64,000 nucleotides of DNA from assembly GCF_011059145.1 (NCBI RefSeq), contig NZ_JAALLT010000003.1, positions 620,001 through 684,000 of the forward strand, written 5' to 3'. The position numbers were made by a program, and so were the translations under genes. The notes under the pieces are model-generated. The model did not search any database, was not told the origin of the DNA, and saw only the letters and a list, made by a program, of their open reading frames with translations. Below are positions 33,880 through 41,587 of this stretch, piece by piece. Every line of letters starts with the position of its first letter. Position 1 is the first letter of the stretch. This DNA comes from Halalkalibaculum roseum (lineage in GTDB: Bacteria; Bacteroidota; Rhodothermia; Balneolales; Balneolaceae).

Positions 33880-34992
33880 ATGCATTTCAAGTATCAAGAA
33901 TGGGACGATCGTTTTGCAAGAAACAAAGGGCAGTCGCCTTTTGATACACTCTGGGATCTATTCCAGGAACTATTAACCGTTGCCAGCGGTGATGTCTCCC
34001 AGGCTTTGCGCTGGCTGACAGAACTGGATGAACAGTATGGAATAACCGACCAGTTTGAAGACGGGTATGGGCTCGGTGATTTCGTTGAAGAACTTGAGGA
34101 AAGAGGTTATATAGAAACCGACACCGATAACAATACAGTGATTATCACCCGCAAAACAGAGCGAAGCCTCCGCCAGCGGTCACTCGAAGAAATATTTCGC
34201 AACCTTAAAAAAGGTGGGGCGGGCAGGCATAAAACCAATTTCACCGGTAAAGGTTTGGAAAGACAGCCTGAAACCCGACCCTGGAAGCCGGGTGATGATA
34301 TCAGCCACATGGATAGTGTCGGAACCATGATGAACATGCTGAAGCATAGTAATATCGATCAGTTTAATCTGCAAGAGGACGACCTTCGGGTACACGACAC
34401 AGACCATTACACATCGGTTTCAACCGTTCTATTGATCGATTTGAGCCATTCCATGATTCTTTATGGAGAAGACCGGATCACACCGGCAAAAAAAGTGGCG
34501 ATGGCACTTTCTGAATTAATATTAAATGACTATGCCAAAGATTCACTAGACATAGTAGCATTCGGGAATGAGGCCTGGAAAGTAAATATCGAGGACCTGC
34601 CCTATCTTAAAGTTGGGCCTTATCACACCAATACCCAGCAAGCGTTGGAACTTGCACGTCATATTTTACAGAGGCGTAAATTTGCCAATAAGCAGATTTT
34701 CATGATTACAGATGGCAAACCATCCTGTATCATAGAGAATGGTAGAATGTACAAAAACAGTTTTGGACTGGATAGAAAGATCGTTAACAAAGTACTGGAC
34801 GAGGCGGTTAAGTGTCGAAGAGAAAAGATTGACATTACCACGTTTATGATTGCCCGGGATCCGTATCTACAGGACTTCGTCCGCAAGCTTACAGAAGCCA
34901 ACAAGGGACGAGCCTACTTCGCATCACTTGATGAACTGGGAGGGTATATTTTTGAAGATTATATTAGAAACAGGAAGAGGAGAGTCCGGTAG
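33880..34992 (+). CDS. Von Willebrand factor A domain protein
   Basis: This is a 370-residue cytoplasmic protein without signal peptide. Residues 1-125 are a helical N-terminal region ending in a basic stretch. GAGRHKTNFTGKGLERQPETRPW links to the VWA domain at about 180-355. That domain has an intact metal-ion-dependent adhesion site: DLSHS in VLLIDLSHSMILYG, a threonine in the VGPYHTNTQQAL loop, and the aspartate in FMITDGKPS. Relatives usually pair with a MoxR or magnesium-chelatase-like AAA ATPase encoded next to them. No such neighbour is present, so the partner is unknown or elsewhere. Confidence 0.85.
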   Translation: MHFKYQEWDDRFARNKGQSPFDTLWDLFQELLTVASGDVSQALRWLTELDEQYGITDQFEDGYGLGDFVEELEERGYIETDTDNNTVIITRKTERSLRQRSLEEIFRNLKKGGAGRHKTNFTGKGLERQPETRPWKPGDDISHMDSVGTMMNMLKHSNIDQFNLQEDDLRVHDTDHYTSVSTVLLIDLSHSMILYGEDRITPAKKVAMALSELILNDYAKDSLDIVAFGNEAWKVNIEDLPYLKVGPYHTNTQQALELARHILQRRKFANKQIFMITDGKPSCIIENGRMYKNSFGLDRKIVNKVLDEAVKCRREKIDITTFMIARDPYLQDFVRKLTEANKGRAYFASLDELGGYIFEDYIRNRKRRVR

Positions 34993-35067
34993 GCTCTATT
35001 TTCACACCTTATTATTCTCTCCTGATTATTCTTTTACAAATTTCTATTCTGGACTATAGGTACAAAA

Positions 35068-35095
35068 AAAGCCCCGATTGATTGATCGGGGCTTT
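35068..35095. terminator. Bidirectional terminator between VWA gene and ompH cluster
   Basis: AAAGCCCCGAT at 35068-35078 and ATCGGGGCTTT at 35085-35095 form a perfect 11-bp stem with a six-base loop. On the plus strand it ends in TTTT; on the minus strand it ends in a run of seven T. It serves both converging transcripts. Confidence 0.93.
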
Positions 35096-35130
35096 TCATT
35101 TTAAATTTGATCTTCCAGAAAGTACAGAAC

Positions 35131-35682
35131 TTAGATACCTAGCTGCTGCATTACCTGATCGGTTATATCATACTTTTCCTGTGCTTCATCAGAAGCATAG
35201 AGAATGATAGCGTCACCGTTGCTAGTGGTGGTATTTAACACATAGGTCAGGTTCATATCATTAGCTACCTGGTCAATAGCGGTACCAATCTGATCCAGTA
35301 GCGGACCAACAAGTTCTTGCTGTTTTTGCTGCATTTCCTGCTGAAGCTGGGTGCGATACTGTTGCAGTTCGGCATTAAGTTGTCCTAGGCGTTCTTGCTC
35401 TTTCTGCTTGGCATCTTCAGAAATAACTGCGGATCGCTGCTCAAAATTGGTAATTTCGGCGTTGAACTCCTGCTCTTTTTGAGCCAGTTCTTTTTGCTTG
35501 CGTTCTGCAAAATTCTGCAGTCTTTGCTGAACAGCTTTCATTTCGGGCATTTTAGCCAGAATTGCCTGAGGTTCAACATACCCAATTTTCAATTCCTGGG
35601 CAGAACTCTGGCTTACTCCCAGTGTCGCTGCAAATACAACACAAAAAGCTGATAAAGTTAGTATACGCTTAAACATAGTCAT
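35131..35682 (-). CDS. OmpH/Skp family periplasmic chaperone (third copy)
   Basis: This 183-residue protein has a signal peptide (LSAFCVVFAATLGVSQSSAQ), then the Skp core. The first beta strand and helix are LKIGYVEPQAILAKMPEMKAVQQRL. A long coiled-coil pair rich in Q, E and K covers about 55-125. The closing segment LLDQIGTAIDQVANDMNLTYVLNT completes the core. Skp proteins hold unfolded outer membrane proteins in their tentacle cavity and deliver them to BAM. It is the last gene of the bamA-ompH cluster and is followed by the terminator at 35068. It is the least glutamine-rich of the three copies. Confidence 0.92.
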   Translation of the reverse strand: MTMFKRILTLSAFCVVFAATLGVSQSSAQELKIGYVEPQAILAKMPEMKAVQQRLQNFAERKQKELAQKEQEFNAEITNFEQRSAVISEDAKQKEQERLGQLNAELQQYRTQLQQEMQQKQQELVGPLLDQIGTAIDQVANDMNLTYVLNTTTSNGDAIILYASDEAQEKYDITDQVMQQLGI

Positions 35683-35694
35683 TTCTTTGATTAT

Positions 35695-36249
35695 TTAGTT
35701 CTGATTCGAGTTACTTGAAATTCGGCTTATTACTTCGTCTGTAATATTTAAACTCTGCTGTGCAGAAAACTGTACGATATTCTCTCCGCGCATAGTGGCT
35801 CTGTTCAGCACAAAGTCTAAACCCCTTTCTTCTGCGATATTTGCGATGGCATTGTCAATATCCTCATAAATAGGTGCAAGCAGCTTCTGACGATATTGCT
35901 GTACTTCAGTTTGGATACTCTGCTGAAAAGTACGCATTTCTTCTTCCATCGTAGCAAGCTCTTCCTCCCTGCTTTGCTGCTGCTGAGCTGACATTGAAGC
36001 CCGATTTTCCTGGTAATTGGCTACCTCTTCCTGAAAGCTGGCGGTGCGATCCTGCAGCTGCTGTTGTTTCTGCTGCACATAATCGTCCAGTTGGGCACGT
36101 ATATTTTCCATTTCCGGCAACTCGGCCATTACAGTTTGAACATCCATAAACCCAATGCGAACCTGGGCTTGTGAATGCACCGTTACAAATAGCATCAATA
36201 GAGCAAATGCACTTAAAAACTTCTTGGTCATGGTGAATTTATTTTTCAT
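35695..36249 (-). CDS. OmpH/Skp family periplasmic chaperone (second copy)
   Basis: The 184-residue product has a signal peptide (FLSAFALLMLFVTVHSQAQ) and the family pattern VRIGFMDVQTVMAELPEMENIRAQLDDYV. A glutamine-rich coiled coil follows (QQKQQQLQDRTASFQEEV and SAQQQQSREEEL). IYEDIDNAIANIAEERGLDFVLNRA ends the core. It is the middle of three tandem paralogues, 12 bases upstream of the next copy and 37 bases downstream of the first. Translation could also begin at the ATG six codons later. The role is presumed to be carrying barrel proteins to BamA. Confidence 0.93.
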   Translation of the reverse strand: MKNKFTMTKKFLSAFALLMLFVTVHSQAQVRIGFMDVQTVMAELPEMENIRAQLDDYVQQKQQQLQDRTASFQEEVANYQENRASMSAQQQQSREEELATMEEEMRTFQQSIQTEVQQYRQKLLAPIYEDIDNAIANIAEERGLDFVLNRATMRGENIVQFSAQQSLNITDEVISRISSNSNQN

Positions 36250-36286
36250 GGTTTAATAAAGCGGGTGAAAATAATAAGTATTCTGT

Positions 36287-36832
36287 TTAATTGCTTGGAT
36301 TATCCACTGCGATACCAAGCTCCAATAATACTTCGTCGTTTAAATTCCATTGTTCTCGGGCATATAATAATTCAGTCTTCTGTGTGCGGTCCAGCACAAA
36401 ATCAAAACCTTCTCTTTCGGCTACCCTTGTTATGGCTTCAAATACTTGTCGTTGTATAGGTTCGAGTAGTTCTTTTTGCCGTTGAAAAAAATCTCCTTCA
36501 GCGCCGAATTTCTGTTCCAGATACTGTTGCCGCTGCTGAATCTTACTATTTATTTCCTGTTCCTTTTGATTACGTATTTCATCGGTATATAGTATTTCTC
36601 TTGCCGAAAAATCTTCTCTTAGTCGTTCAATCTCCTGCTGCATCTCATCCAGCTCGGCCCTCCATTCCTGGCTCAATGACCGTAGCTGCTGTTGAACACT
36701 TTGATATTCAGGGATTTGCGATACCAAATAATCGGTATCGACATAGCCTGTCTTCTGCTGTGCTGCTGCACTTCCCGCAAGCACAGAGGTCAACGCGAAG
36801 AGAAGACAAAAATTATATATGACTTTTCTCAT
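36287..36832 (-). CDS. OmpH/Skp family periplasmic chaperone (first copy)
   Basis: This 181-residue Skp-like protein begins with a signal peptide (NFCLLFALTSVLAGSAAAQ). The core starts with KTGYVDTDYLVSQIPEYQSVQQQLRSL and ends with VFEAITRVAEREGFDFVLDRT. The start at 36832 is preferred because its ATG shares a base with the bamA stop codon (TAATG), a typical coupled junction; a frame from 36868 would overlap bamA by 37 bases and lose the normal signal peptide. Its coiled-coil region is the longest of the three copies, and a tail of about 25 residues follows the core. Confidence 0.93.
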   Translation of the reverse strand: MRKVIYNFCLLFALTSVLAGSAAAQQKTGYVDTDYLVSQIPEYQSVQQQLRSLSQEWRAELDEMQQEIERLREDFSAREILYTDEIRNQKEQEINSKIQQRQQYLEQKFGAEGDFFQRQKELLEPIQRQVFEAITRVAEREGFDFVLDRTQKTELLYAREQWNLNDEVLLELGIAVDNPSN

Positions 36833-39330
36833 TAGAATGGTGCACCAATATTGAAGAGGAATTCCCACTCCCCGGATCTAATATTCGTACCGGGTATTCC
36901 ATCCAGCCGGTAACCGTAACTCAGGTCAACCAGTCCTAAAATAGGCAAGAATACTCTTGCACCAAAGCCGACAGAACGTTTTACCTCAAAGGGTGCGAAA
37001 TCCTGGAAATCCAGATAGGCATTCCCGGCATCAAAGAAGGTATAAGGAATCACCTGTACCTGCTCTTCCGAAATTGCAGGATATCTCAGCTCCATAGTAT
37101 ACTTGCTATAGAGCCGTCCACCGACTTGCTCACCGTCTCTAAAGGGAGAAATAGACCCTGTGTTACCTCCCGGGAAACCTCGAAGGTCAATGTTGTCGTC
37201 GAGAAAACTTTGTCGCTGTTGCAGCTGGGTACCACCGAGAATGAATCGCTGGAAGTTACTTCGCTGGCTGTTCCCTAAATATCCGAGATAACCATATTCA
37301 ATACCGTTGGTAAGAACCAGCTTACCCACCAGTGTGGTGTGGTTCTGATACATGGTCTTTATCTTGTAGAACTGTGAAAACCCTGGCAGCGGCGGTGCAA
37401 TTTCACCCGAAATCTGGAATTTGGACCCGGTAGTCGGTGAAATCGGATTATCAGTTGAATTTCTTTCGATAACCTCTTTAATACTTAGAATACTTGAAGT
37501 ACCCTCAGCAAGGAACGAGGCACCTCCAACAACATCATATAGCTGGTAGCTCAGAATGGTTCGCTGTGAAAAGTAATCATCCGGCCATTTCAACCTGCGT
37601 CCCAAGGAAACACTGCTTGAAAACAGCTCATTTCGTGCATTACTATTCCTGAATTTAATTAAGTCGTAACTGAAATTGGTTCCGAAGGAAATGGGTTTGC
37701 CTGATAACCAGGGCTCCTGAAAACCAAGATTGTAGCTTTGATACCCGCTTCCCGTAACCTGAACGCCGAGCGACAGCTTTTGCCCGTCACCCGAAGGTAT
37801 GGGGTTCCAACCTTCACCGCGTACTGCTCGTCCCAGCGAGAAGTTGTTGAAGTTCAGTCTGGCCGATAGAATAATACCGATACCTCGACCTCCAAAACCG
37901 CCTGAAAACTCAAAATTGTCGGTACTTTGTGATTCATCAAGCTCATAGCTGATGTCAACAGTATAATCTTCTCTATCGGGCTGCAGATTAGGGGTGATGG
38001 CTTCCGGACGGAAGTACCCGAGCTGCCCCAGTTCACGAATGGTTCGAATCACATTTTGACGGCTGTATTTTTGACCCGGAACCGTACGCAGGGATCTCCG
38101 GACTACATCATCGTGGGTTTTTGTGTTGCCACTGAATTCAACCGCCTCAACCGTGGCGATCTGGTCTTCATAAATATTCATGGTGATATCGATGGAATCC
38201 TGGTTCACCACATCCAGCTCTTCCTGGTAATTAAAAAAGAGGTAACCAACGTTTTGATAGAGACTTGATATCGAATTAGGGTTCTGGGCTGATTCAGTAT
38301 TTTCATTGAATTTCTTCAGGTTGAATACTTCACCCTTTTCAAAGCCAAGCGCCTGGGTGAGCTGCTCGTCCGTATATACCGTGTTGCCGTCCCAATTAAT
38401 ATCACGCACTTTATATTGGGGACCTTCTTCAACCTTAATATTCACCTTGATACCGGTCGCATCATTGGTAAGAAAGAACAGACGTCGCTGGGTGTAGGGA
38501 AAGGTATAAACCGAATCTCCGGTGATACGGAAATCCAGGAAACCGTTTTCCCCATAAAAAGCTTTCAGGTTTTCCTTTGCAGTTTCAAACTCTTCCTCCT
38601 TATAGAGTTTCTTGGAGAAAAACTTCCACCACACATCTTCTTTGATGGCATCCAGCTGCTTTCTCAAAGTTCGATCATTGAAGGTCATATTCCCTTCAAA
38701 AGTAATATCTTTGATCTCCAGTTTTTCTCCCGGATCTACATCAAAATAAACAGTTACCCGGTTTCTTACCGTATCTGTCTGGCTTGTGGAAACTGAGACA
38801 TCGGTAAACCAATAGCCATTCTCTTTATAATATCTCTGTATGGTGTTGATAGCCTGGCCGGTGGATGCATCCGTTACGGCAAATCCCGGAAGCAGGGTAA
38901 TTCGCTCCCTCAGGTCATTTCGCTGGGATTTCTTTACGCCGCGAATTTCAAAATTTTGAAGCTTGGGCTGTTCCTGCACCCTAATTTCCAGATTGATTCC
39001 GGTAGAGGTCCTTCCCTTATCTATAATCTGAATATTTGAAAAAAGACCCGTCCTGTTTAGGCGGTTGATTGCATCACCGATGTCACTGCCGGGTATGGTG
39101 ACCGTTGTTCCGACTTCAAGCCCACTGGTATTGATCACAAAGTCTTCCCTGGTGGTAGTGAGTCCGGTTACTTCCACACTCAGTATCTCATATTGCTGGG
39201 GAGTCACCTGAAGGGGATTCTGGATATTAATAGACGTCGAGTCTTGAGAGAGGCCGTTTAAAGTCAAACAAAAAAGTAGTACAGGTAGCGCAAATAAAAA
39301 TTTCTTCACGTTAATAAAATGTTGAAACAC
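36832..39330 (-). CDS. bamA: BamA outer membrane protein assembly factor
   Basis: This 832-residue Omp85 protein has a signal peptide (FLFALPVLLFCLTLNGLSQ), about five POTRA domains (roughly 45-450) and a 16-strand barrel. Barrel landmarks are GGFGGRGIGIILSARLNFNNFSLG, the VRGF-like motif DLRGFPGGNTG, and the C-terminal strand GEWEFLFNIGAPF ending in phenylalanine. It inserts beta-barrel proteins into the outer membrane. Translation starts at GTG 39330 or at GTG 39309, which gives the more compact signal peptide. It lies between uppS and the three ompH genes, the usual order in this phylum. Confidence 0.97.
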   Translation of the reverse strand: MFQHFINVKKFLFALPVLLFCLTLNGLSQDSTSINIQNPLQVTPQQYEILSVEVTGLTTTREDFVINTSGLEVGTTVTIPGSDIGDAINRLNRTGLFSNIQIIDKGRTSTGINLEIRVQEQPKLQNFEIRGVKKSQRNDLRERITLLPGFAVTDASTGQAINTIQRYYKENGYWFTDVSVSTSQTDTVRNRVTVYFDVDPGEKLEIKDITFEGNMTFNDRTLRKQLDAIKEDVWWKFFSKKLYKEEEFETAKENLKAFYGENGFLDFRITGDSVYTFPYTQRRLFFLTNDATGIKVNIKVEEGPQYKVRDINWDGNTVYTDEQLTQALGFEKGEVFNLKKFNENTESAQNPNSISSLYQNVGYLFFNYQEELDVVNQDSIDITMNIYEDQIATVEAVEFSGNTKTHDDVVRRSLRTVPGQKYSRQNVIRTIRELGQLGYFRPEAITPNLQPDREDYTVDISYELDESQSTDNFEFSGGFGGRGIGIILSARLNFNNFSLGRAVRGEGWNPIPSGDGQKLSLGVQVTGSGYQSYNLGFQEPWLSGKPISFGTNFSYDLIKFRNSNARNELFSSSVSLGRRLKWPDDYFSQRTILSYQLYDVVGGASFLAEGTSSILSIKEVIERNSTDNPISPTTGSKFQISGEIAPPLPGFSQFYKIKTMYQNHTTLVGKLVLTNGIEYGYLGYLGNSQRSNFQRFILGGTQLQQRQSFLDDNIDLRGFPGGNTGSISPFRDGEQVGGRLYSKYTMELRYPAISEEQVQVIPYTFFDAGNAYLDFQDFAPFEVKRSVGFGARVFLPILGLVDLSYGYRLDGIPGTNIRSGEWEFLFNIGAPF

Positions 39331-39361
39331 GATTGAGCTTAATATTAATATGATTAGATAA

Positions 39362-40192
39362 TTACTGAGTCAGCTCTTGAACGTATGAGTCGGATGATTT
39401 CTTTTGCGGTTTTTCAGATATTCTTTTTCCGAACCTACGATCCCGTTTCTGATAAGCCCTGATTGCTTCATAAAGCTCATTCCTTCGGAAGTCGGGCCAA
39501 TATGTTTCTGTGATATACAGTTCTGAATAGGCCAGCTGCCATAGAAGAAAGTTGCTAATTCGGTATTCCCCGCTGGTTCGAATTATCAAATCAGGATCCG
39601 GGATTTCAGCTGTGGAAAGGTGAGCACTAATAAGTTGGTCGTCAATATCTTCAGGGTCCAGTTCATTTTGCTTGACTTGTTCTGCAATTTTCTTAAACGC
39701 TTCTGTAATATCCCATCGGCCCGAATAACTCAGAGCTAAACACAGGTGCAGGCGGTCATTTCCTTTGGTCAGTTCAATAGCTTCTTTAAGTTCTTCCTGG
39801 CAAGCATCAGGAAAACGATTAATCTGGCCGATCGTTGCAAGTTTAATATTGTTCTCATTCAGGTTCTCAGCTTCCTTTCTCAACGACCGTACCAAAAGAC
39901 GCATCAATGCGTTTACTTCTTTCTTGGGTCTTCCCCAGTTTTCCGTCGAAAAAGCGTAGAGGGTGAGATACTTAACTCCCAGTTGGGCACAAGCTTCTGT
40001 AATGTCCCGAACCGAGTCAACACCCGCCTTATGACCGAATGCACGCATATTTCCCCTGCGTTGGGCCCACCTTCCGTTACCATCCATGATGATGGCGATA
40101 TGCTCAGGGAGTTCGCCCAGACCAATGAGATCAGCCTGTTTATTCTTATCAGCGCTGCCCTGCTCTTTATTTGTGAGTGATATCTTTTTCAA
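39362..40192 (-). CDS. uppS: Undecaprenyl (polyprenyl) diphosphate synthase
   Basis: This 276-residue cis-prenyltransferase makes the lipid carrier for peptidoglycan. The family signature IAIIMDGNGRWAQRRG has the catalytic aspartate. HKAGVDSVRDI, LTLYAFSTENWGRP and the C-terminal DLIIRTSGEYRISNFLLWQLAYSELYITETYWPDF are all present. The N-terminal 30 residues (KKISLTNKEQGSADKNKQ) are an unconserved polar extension reading from TTG 40192. A later start cannot be excluded. bamA follows 31 bases downstream on the same strand. Confidence 0.96.
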   Translation of the reverse strand: MKKISLTNKEQGSADKNKQADLIGLGELPEHIAIIMDGNGRWAQRRGNMRAFGHKAGVDSVRDITEACAQLGVKYLTLYAFSTENWGRPKKEVNALMRLLVRSLRKEAENLNENNIKLATIGQINRFPDACQEELKEAIELTKGNDRLHLCLALSYSGRWDITEAFKKIAEQVKQNELDPEDIDDQLISAHLSTAEIPDPDLIIRTSGEYRISNFLLWQLAYSELYITETYWPDFRRNELYEAIRAYQKRDRRFGKRISEKPQKKSSDSYVQELTQ

Positions 40193-40262
40193 GGGATTAT
40201 AATACTTTTATTTAAGCCCTCTATATTAGAGCTTTATAGCCGTCATTTCAAGCTCAAAGATA

Positions 40263-40742
40263 CTATATTTTTTTGATTTTACGGATTACCGACATCATTT
40301 CCAGAAGGGCCAACGCTGCTTCGGCTCCTTTATTACCTGAGCTGTCACCTTCACCCGCTCTTTCACTGGCCTGTGCAACATTATCGGTGGTTAAAACACC
40401 GAAAGAAACCGGTTTTCCCGTTTCCATATTTAACTGGAGAACACCATTATTCACTGCCTCGCATACATAGTCGAAATGAGGAGTATCCCCCCGAATAACT
40501 GCACCCAGAGCAATAACCCCGTCTGTTTTATCAAGTAATTTTTTGGCTGTCAGCGGAATTTCATAAGCTCCGGGACACTGAGCCACTACAATCTGTTCGT
40601 CGGAATACCCTTTATTCTTAAGTACTTCAAGGGCTCCTTCCAGCAGATTATCGGTTATAAATGAGTTCCACTTTGCTACAACGATGCCAATTACACCTTC
40701 GTGATGTTCGTTCTCATCCCCTTTTATTCTCTCCACACCCAT
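40263..40742 (-). CDS. ribH: 6,7-dimethyl-8-ribityllumazine synthase
   Basis: This 159-residue enzyme condenses ribityl-aminouracil with dihydroxybutanone phosphate in riboflavin synthesis and normally forms a 60-subunit shell. Signature segments are VVAKWNSFITDNLLEGA, CPGAYEIPLTAKKLL, ALGAVIRGDTPHFDYVCEAV with the catalytic histidine, and FGVLTTDNVAQASERAG. The gene lies 4 bases after the PHP-domain gene and 70 bases before uppS. No other rib gene is in the window. Confidence 0.97.
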   Translation of the reverse strand: MGVERIKGDENEHHEGVIGIVVAKWNSFITDNLLEGALEVLKNKGYSDEQIVVAQCPGAYEIPLTAKKLLDKTDGVIALGAVIRGDTPHFDYVCEAVNNGVLQLNMETGKPVSFGVLTTDNVAQASERAGEGDSSGNKGAEAALALLEMMSVIRKIKKI

Positions 40743-40746
40743 AGTA

Positions 40747-41586
40747 TTACACCAGCATGTTCTTTCTTTGATTGATCATTCTTTTCATTCGATTCACTTT
40801 TTCCGTGCTGATCGTTACCACACCGAAATATTTCTGATAATCCTGACTCTGTCCATGGAAATCACTGCCACCGGTTGACAATAGGTCGTGCTTTTCAGCA
40901 AAACCTTCCATCTTTTTCTGCAACTCGTAATTGTGACTGGGATGGATTACTTCAATACCGTCAACTCCTGCTTCAACCAAGCCTTCCAGCTCTTTCTCCG
41001 AATACATTTGCCCGGGATGTGCAATGATTGTTGCCCCTCCGGCTGCTTTTACGGTATCAATTACTTCATCATGAGTGTAGTAATCGCTGGGAATCACCCC
41101 TAGCTGTTGATTGCTTAAATAGCGTATAAAAGCCTCTTTAAATGAAGCAACATACCCTTTACTAACCATAACAGCGGCTATATGGGGTCGACCGATATTG
41201 CTACCGTTGGCTTCCGCCCTTACTTCGTTTATATCCAATTCAAATCCTTCAAGAGAAAGTTGTTTGAGAATCCACTTTCCGCGGTCAACTCGTGCCTTGC
41301 GATGCCCTCTCATGAGTTTTCTAAAACCGGAATGGTTGACATCAAAGCCATATGCAAGAAGGTGGGCCTCTCGCTCTTCGTAAGTCGCCGTAATTTCACT
41401 TCCCGGGATTACTTCAATACCAAATTCACGAGCGGCTTCTAAAGCCTCTTCCAAACCGGCGATACTATCGTGATCGGTTATAGAAATAACCTCCAGATTC
41501 TGCTCGGCGGCTAGCTTAACAATTTCGGCAGGAGTAGAATTACCATCAGAAGCAGTGGTATGTATATGTAAATCAGCTTTTCCCAA
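40747..41586 (-). CDS. PHP-domain phosphoesterase (nucleoside bisphosphate phosphatase/RNase AM-like)
   Basis: This 279-residue PHP hydrolase has the metal-binding histidines of motif 1 (ADLHIHTTASDG), motif 2 (ISITDHDS), motif 3 (GSEITATYEEREAHLLAYG), TIIAHPGQ and GGSDFHG. The pattern fits the YciV/TrpH group, which removes the 3' phosphate of nucleoside 3',5'-bisphosphates and trims RNA 5' ends. It starts at TTG 41586, one base after the S41 peptidase stop, and ends 4 bases before ribH. Both junctions suggest tight co-translation. Confidence 0.9.
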   Translation of the reverse strand: MGKADLHIHTTASDGNSTPAEIVKLAAEQNLEVISITDHDSIAGLEEALEAAREFGIEVIPGSEITATYEEREAHLLAYGFDVNHSGFRKLMRGHRKARVDRGKWILKQLSLEGFELDINEVRAEANGSNIGRPHIAAVMVSKGYVASFKEAFIRYLSNQQLGVIPSDYYTHDEVIDTVKAAGGATIIAHPGQMYSEKELEGLVEAGVDGIEVIHPSHNYELQKKMEGFAEKHDLLSTGGSDFHGQSQDYQKYFGVVTISTEKVNRMKRMINQRKNMLV

Positions 41587-41587
41587 A

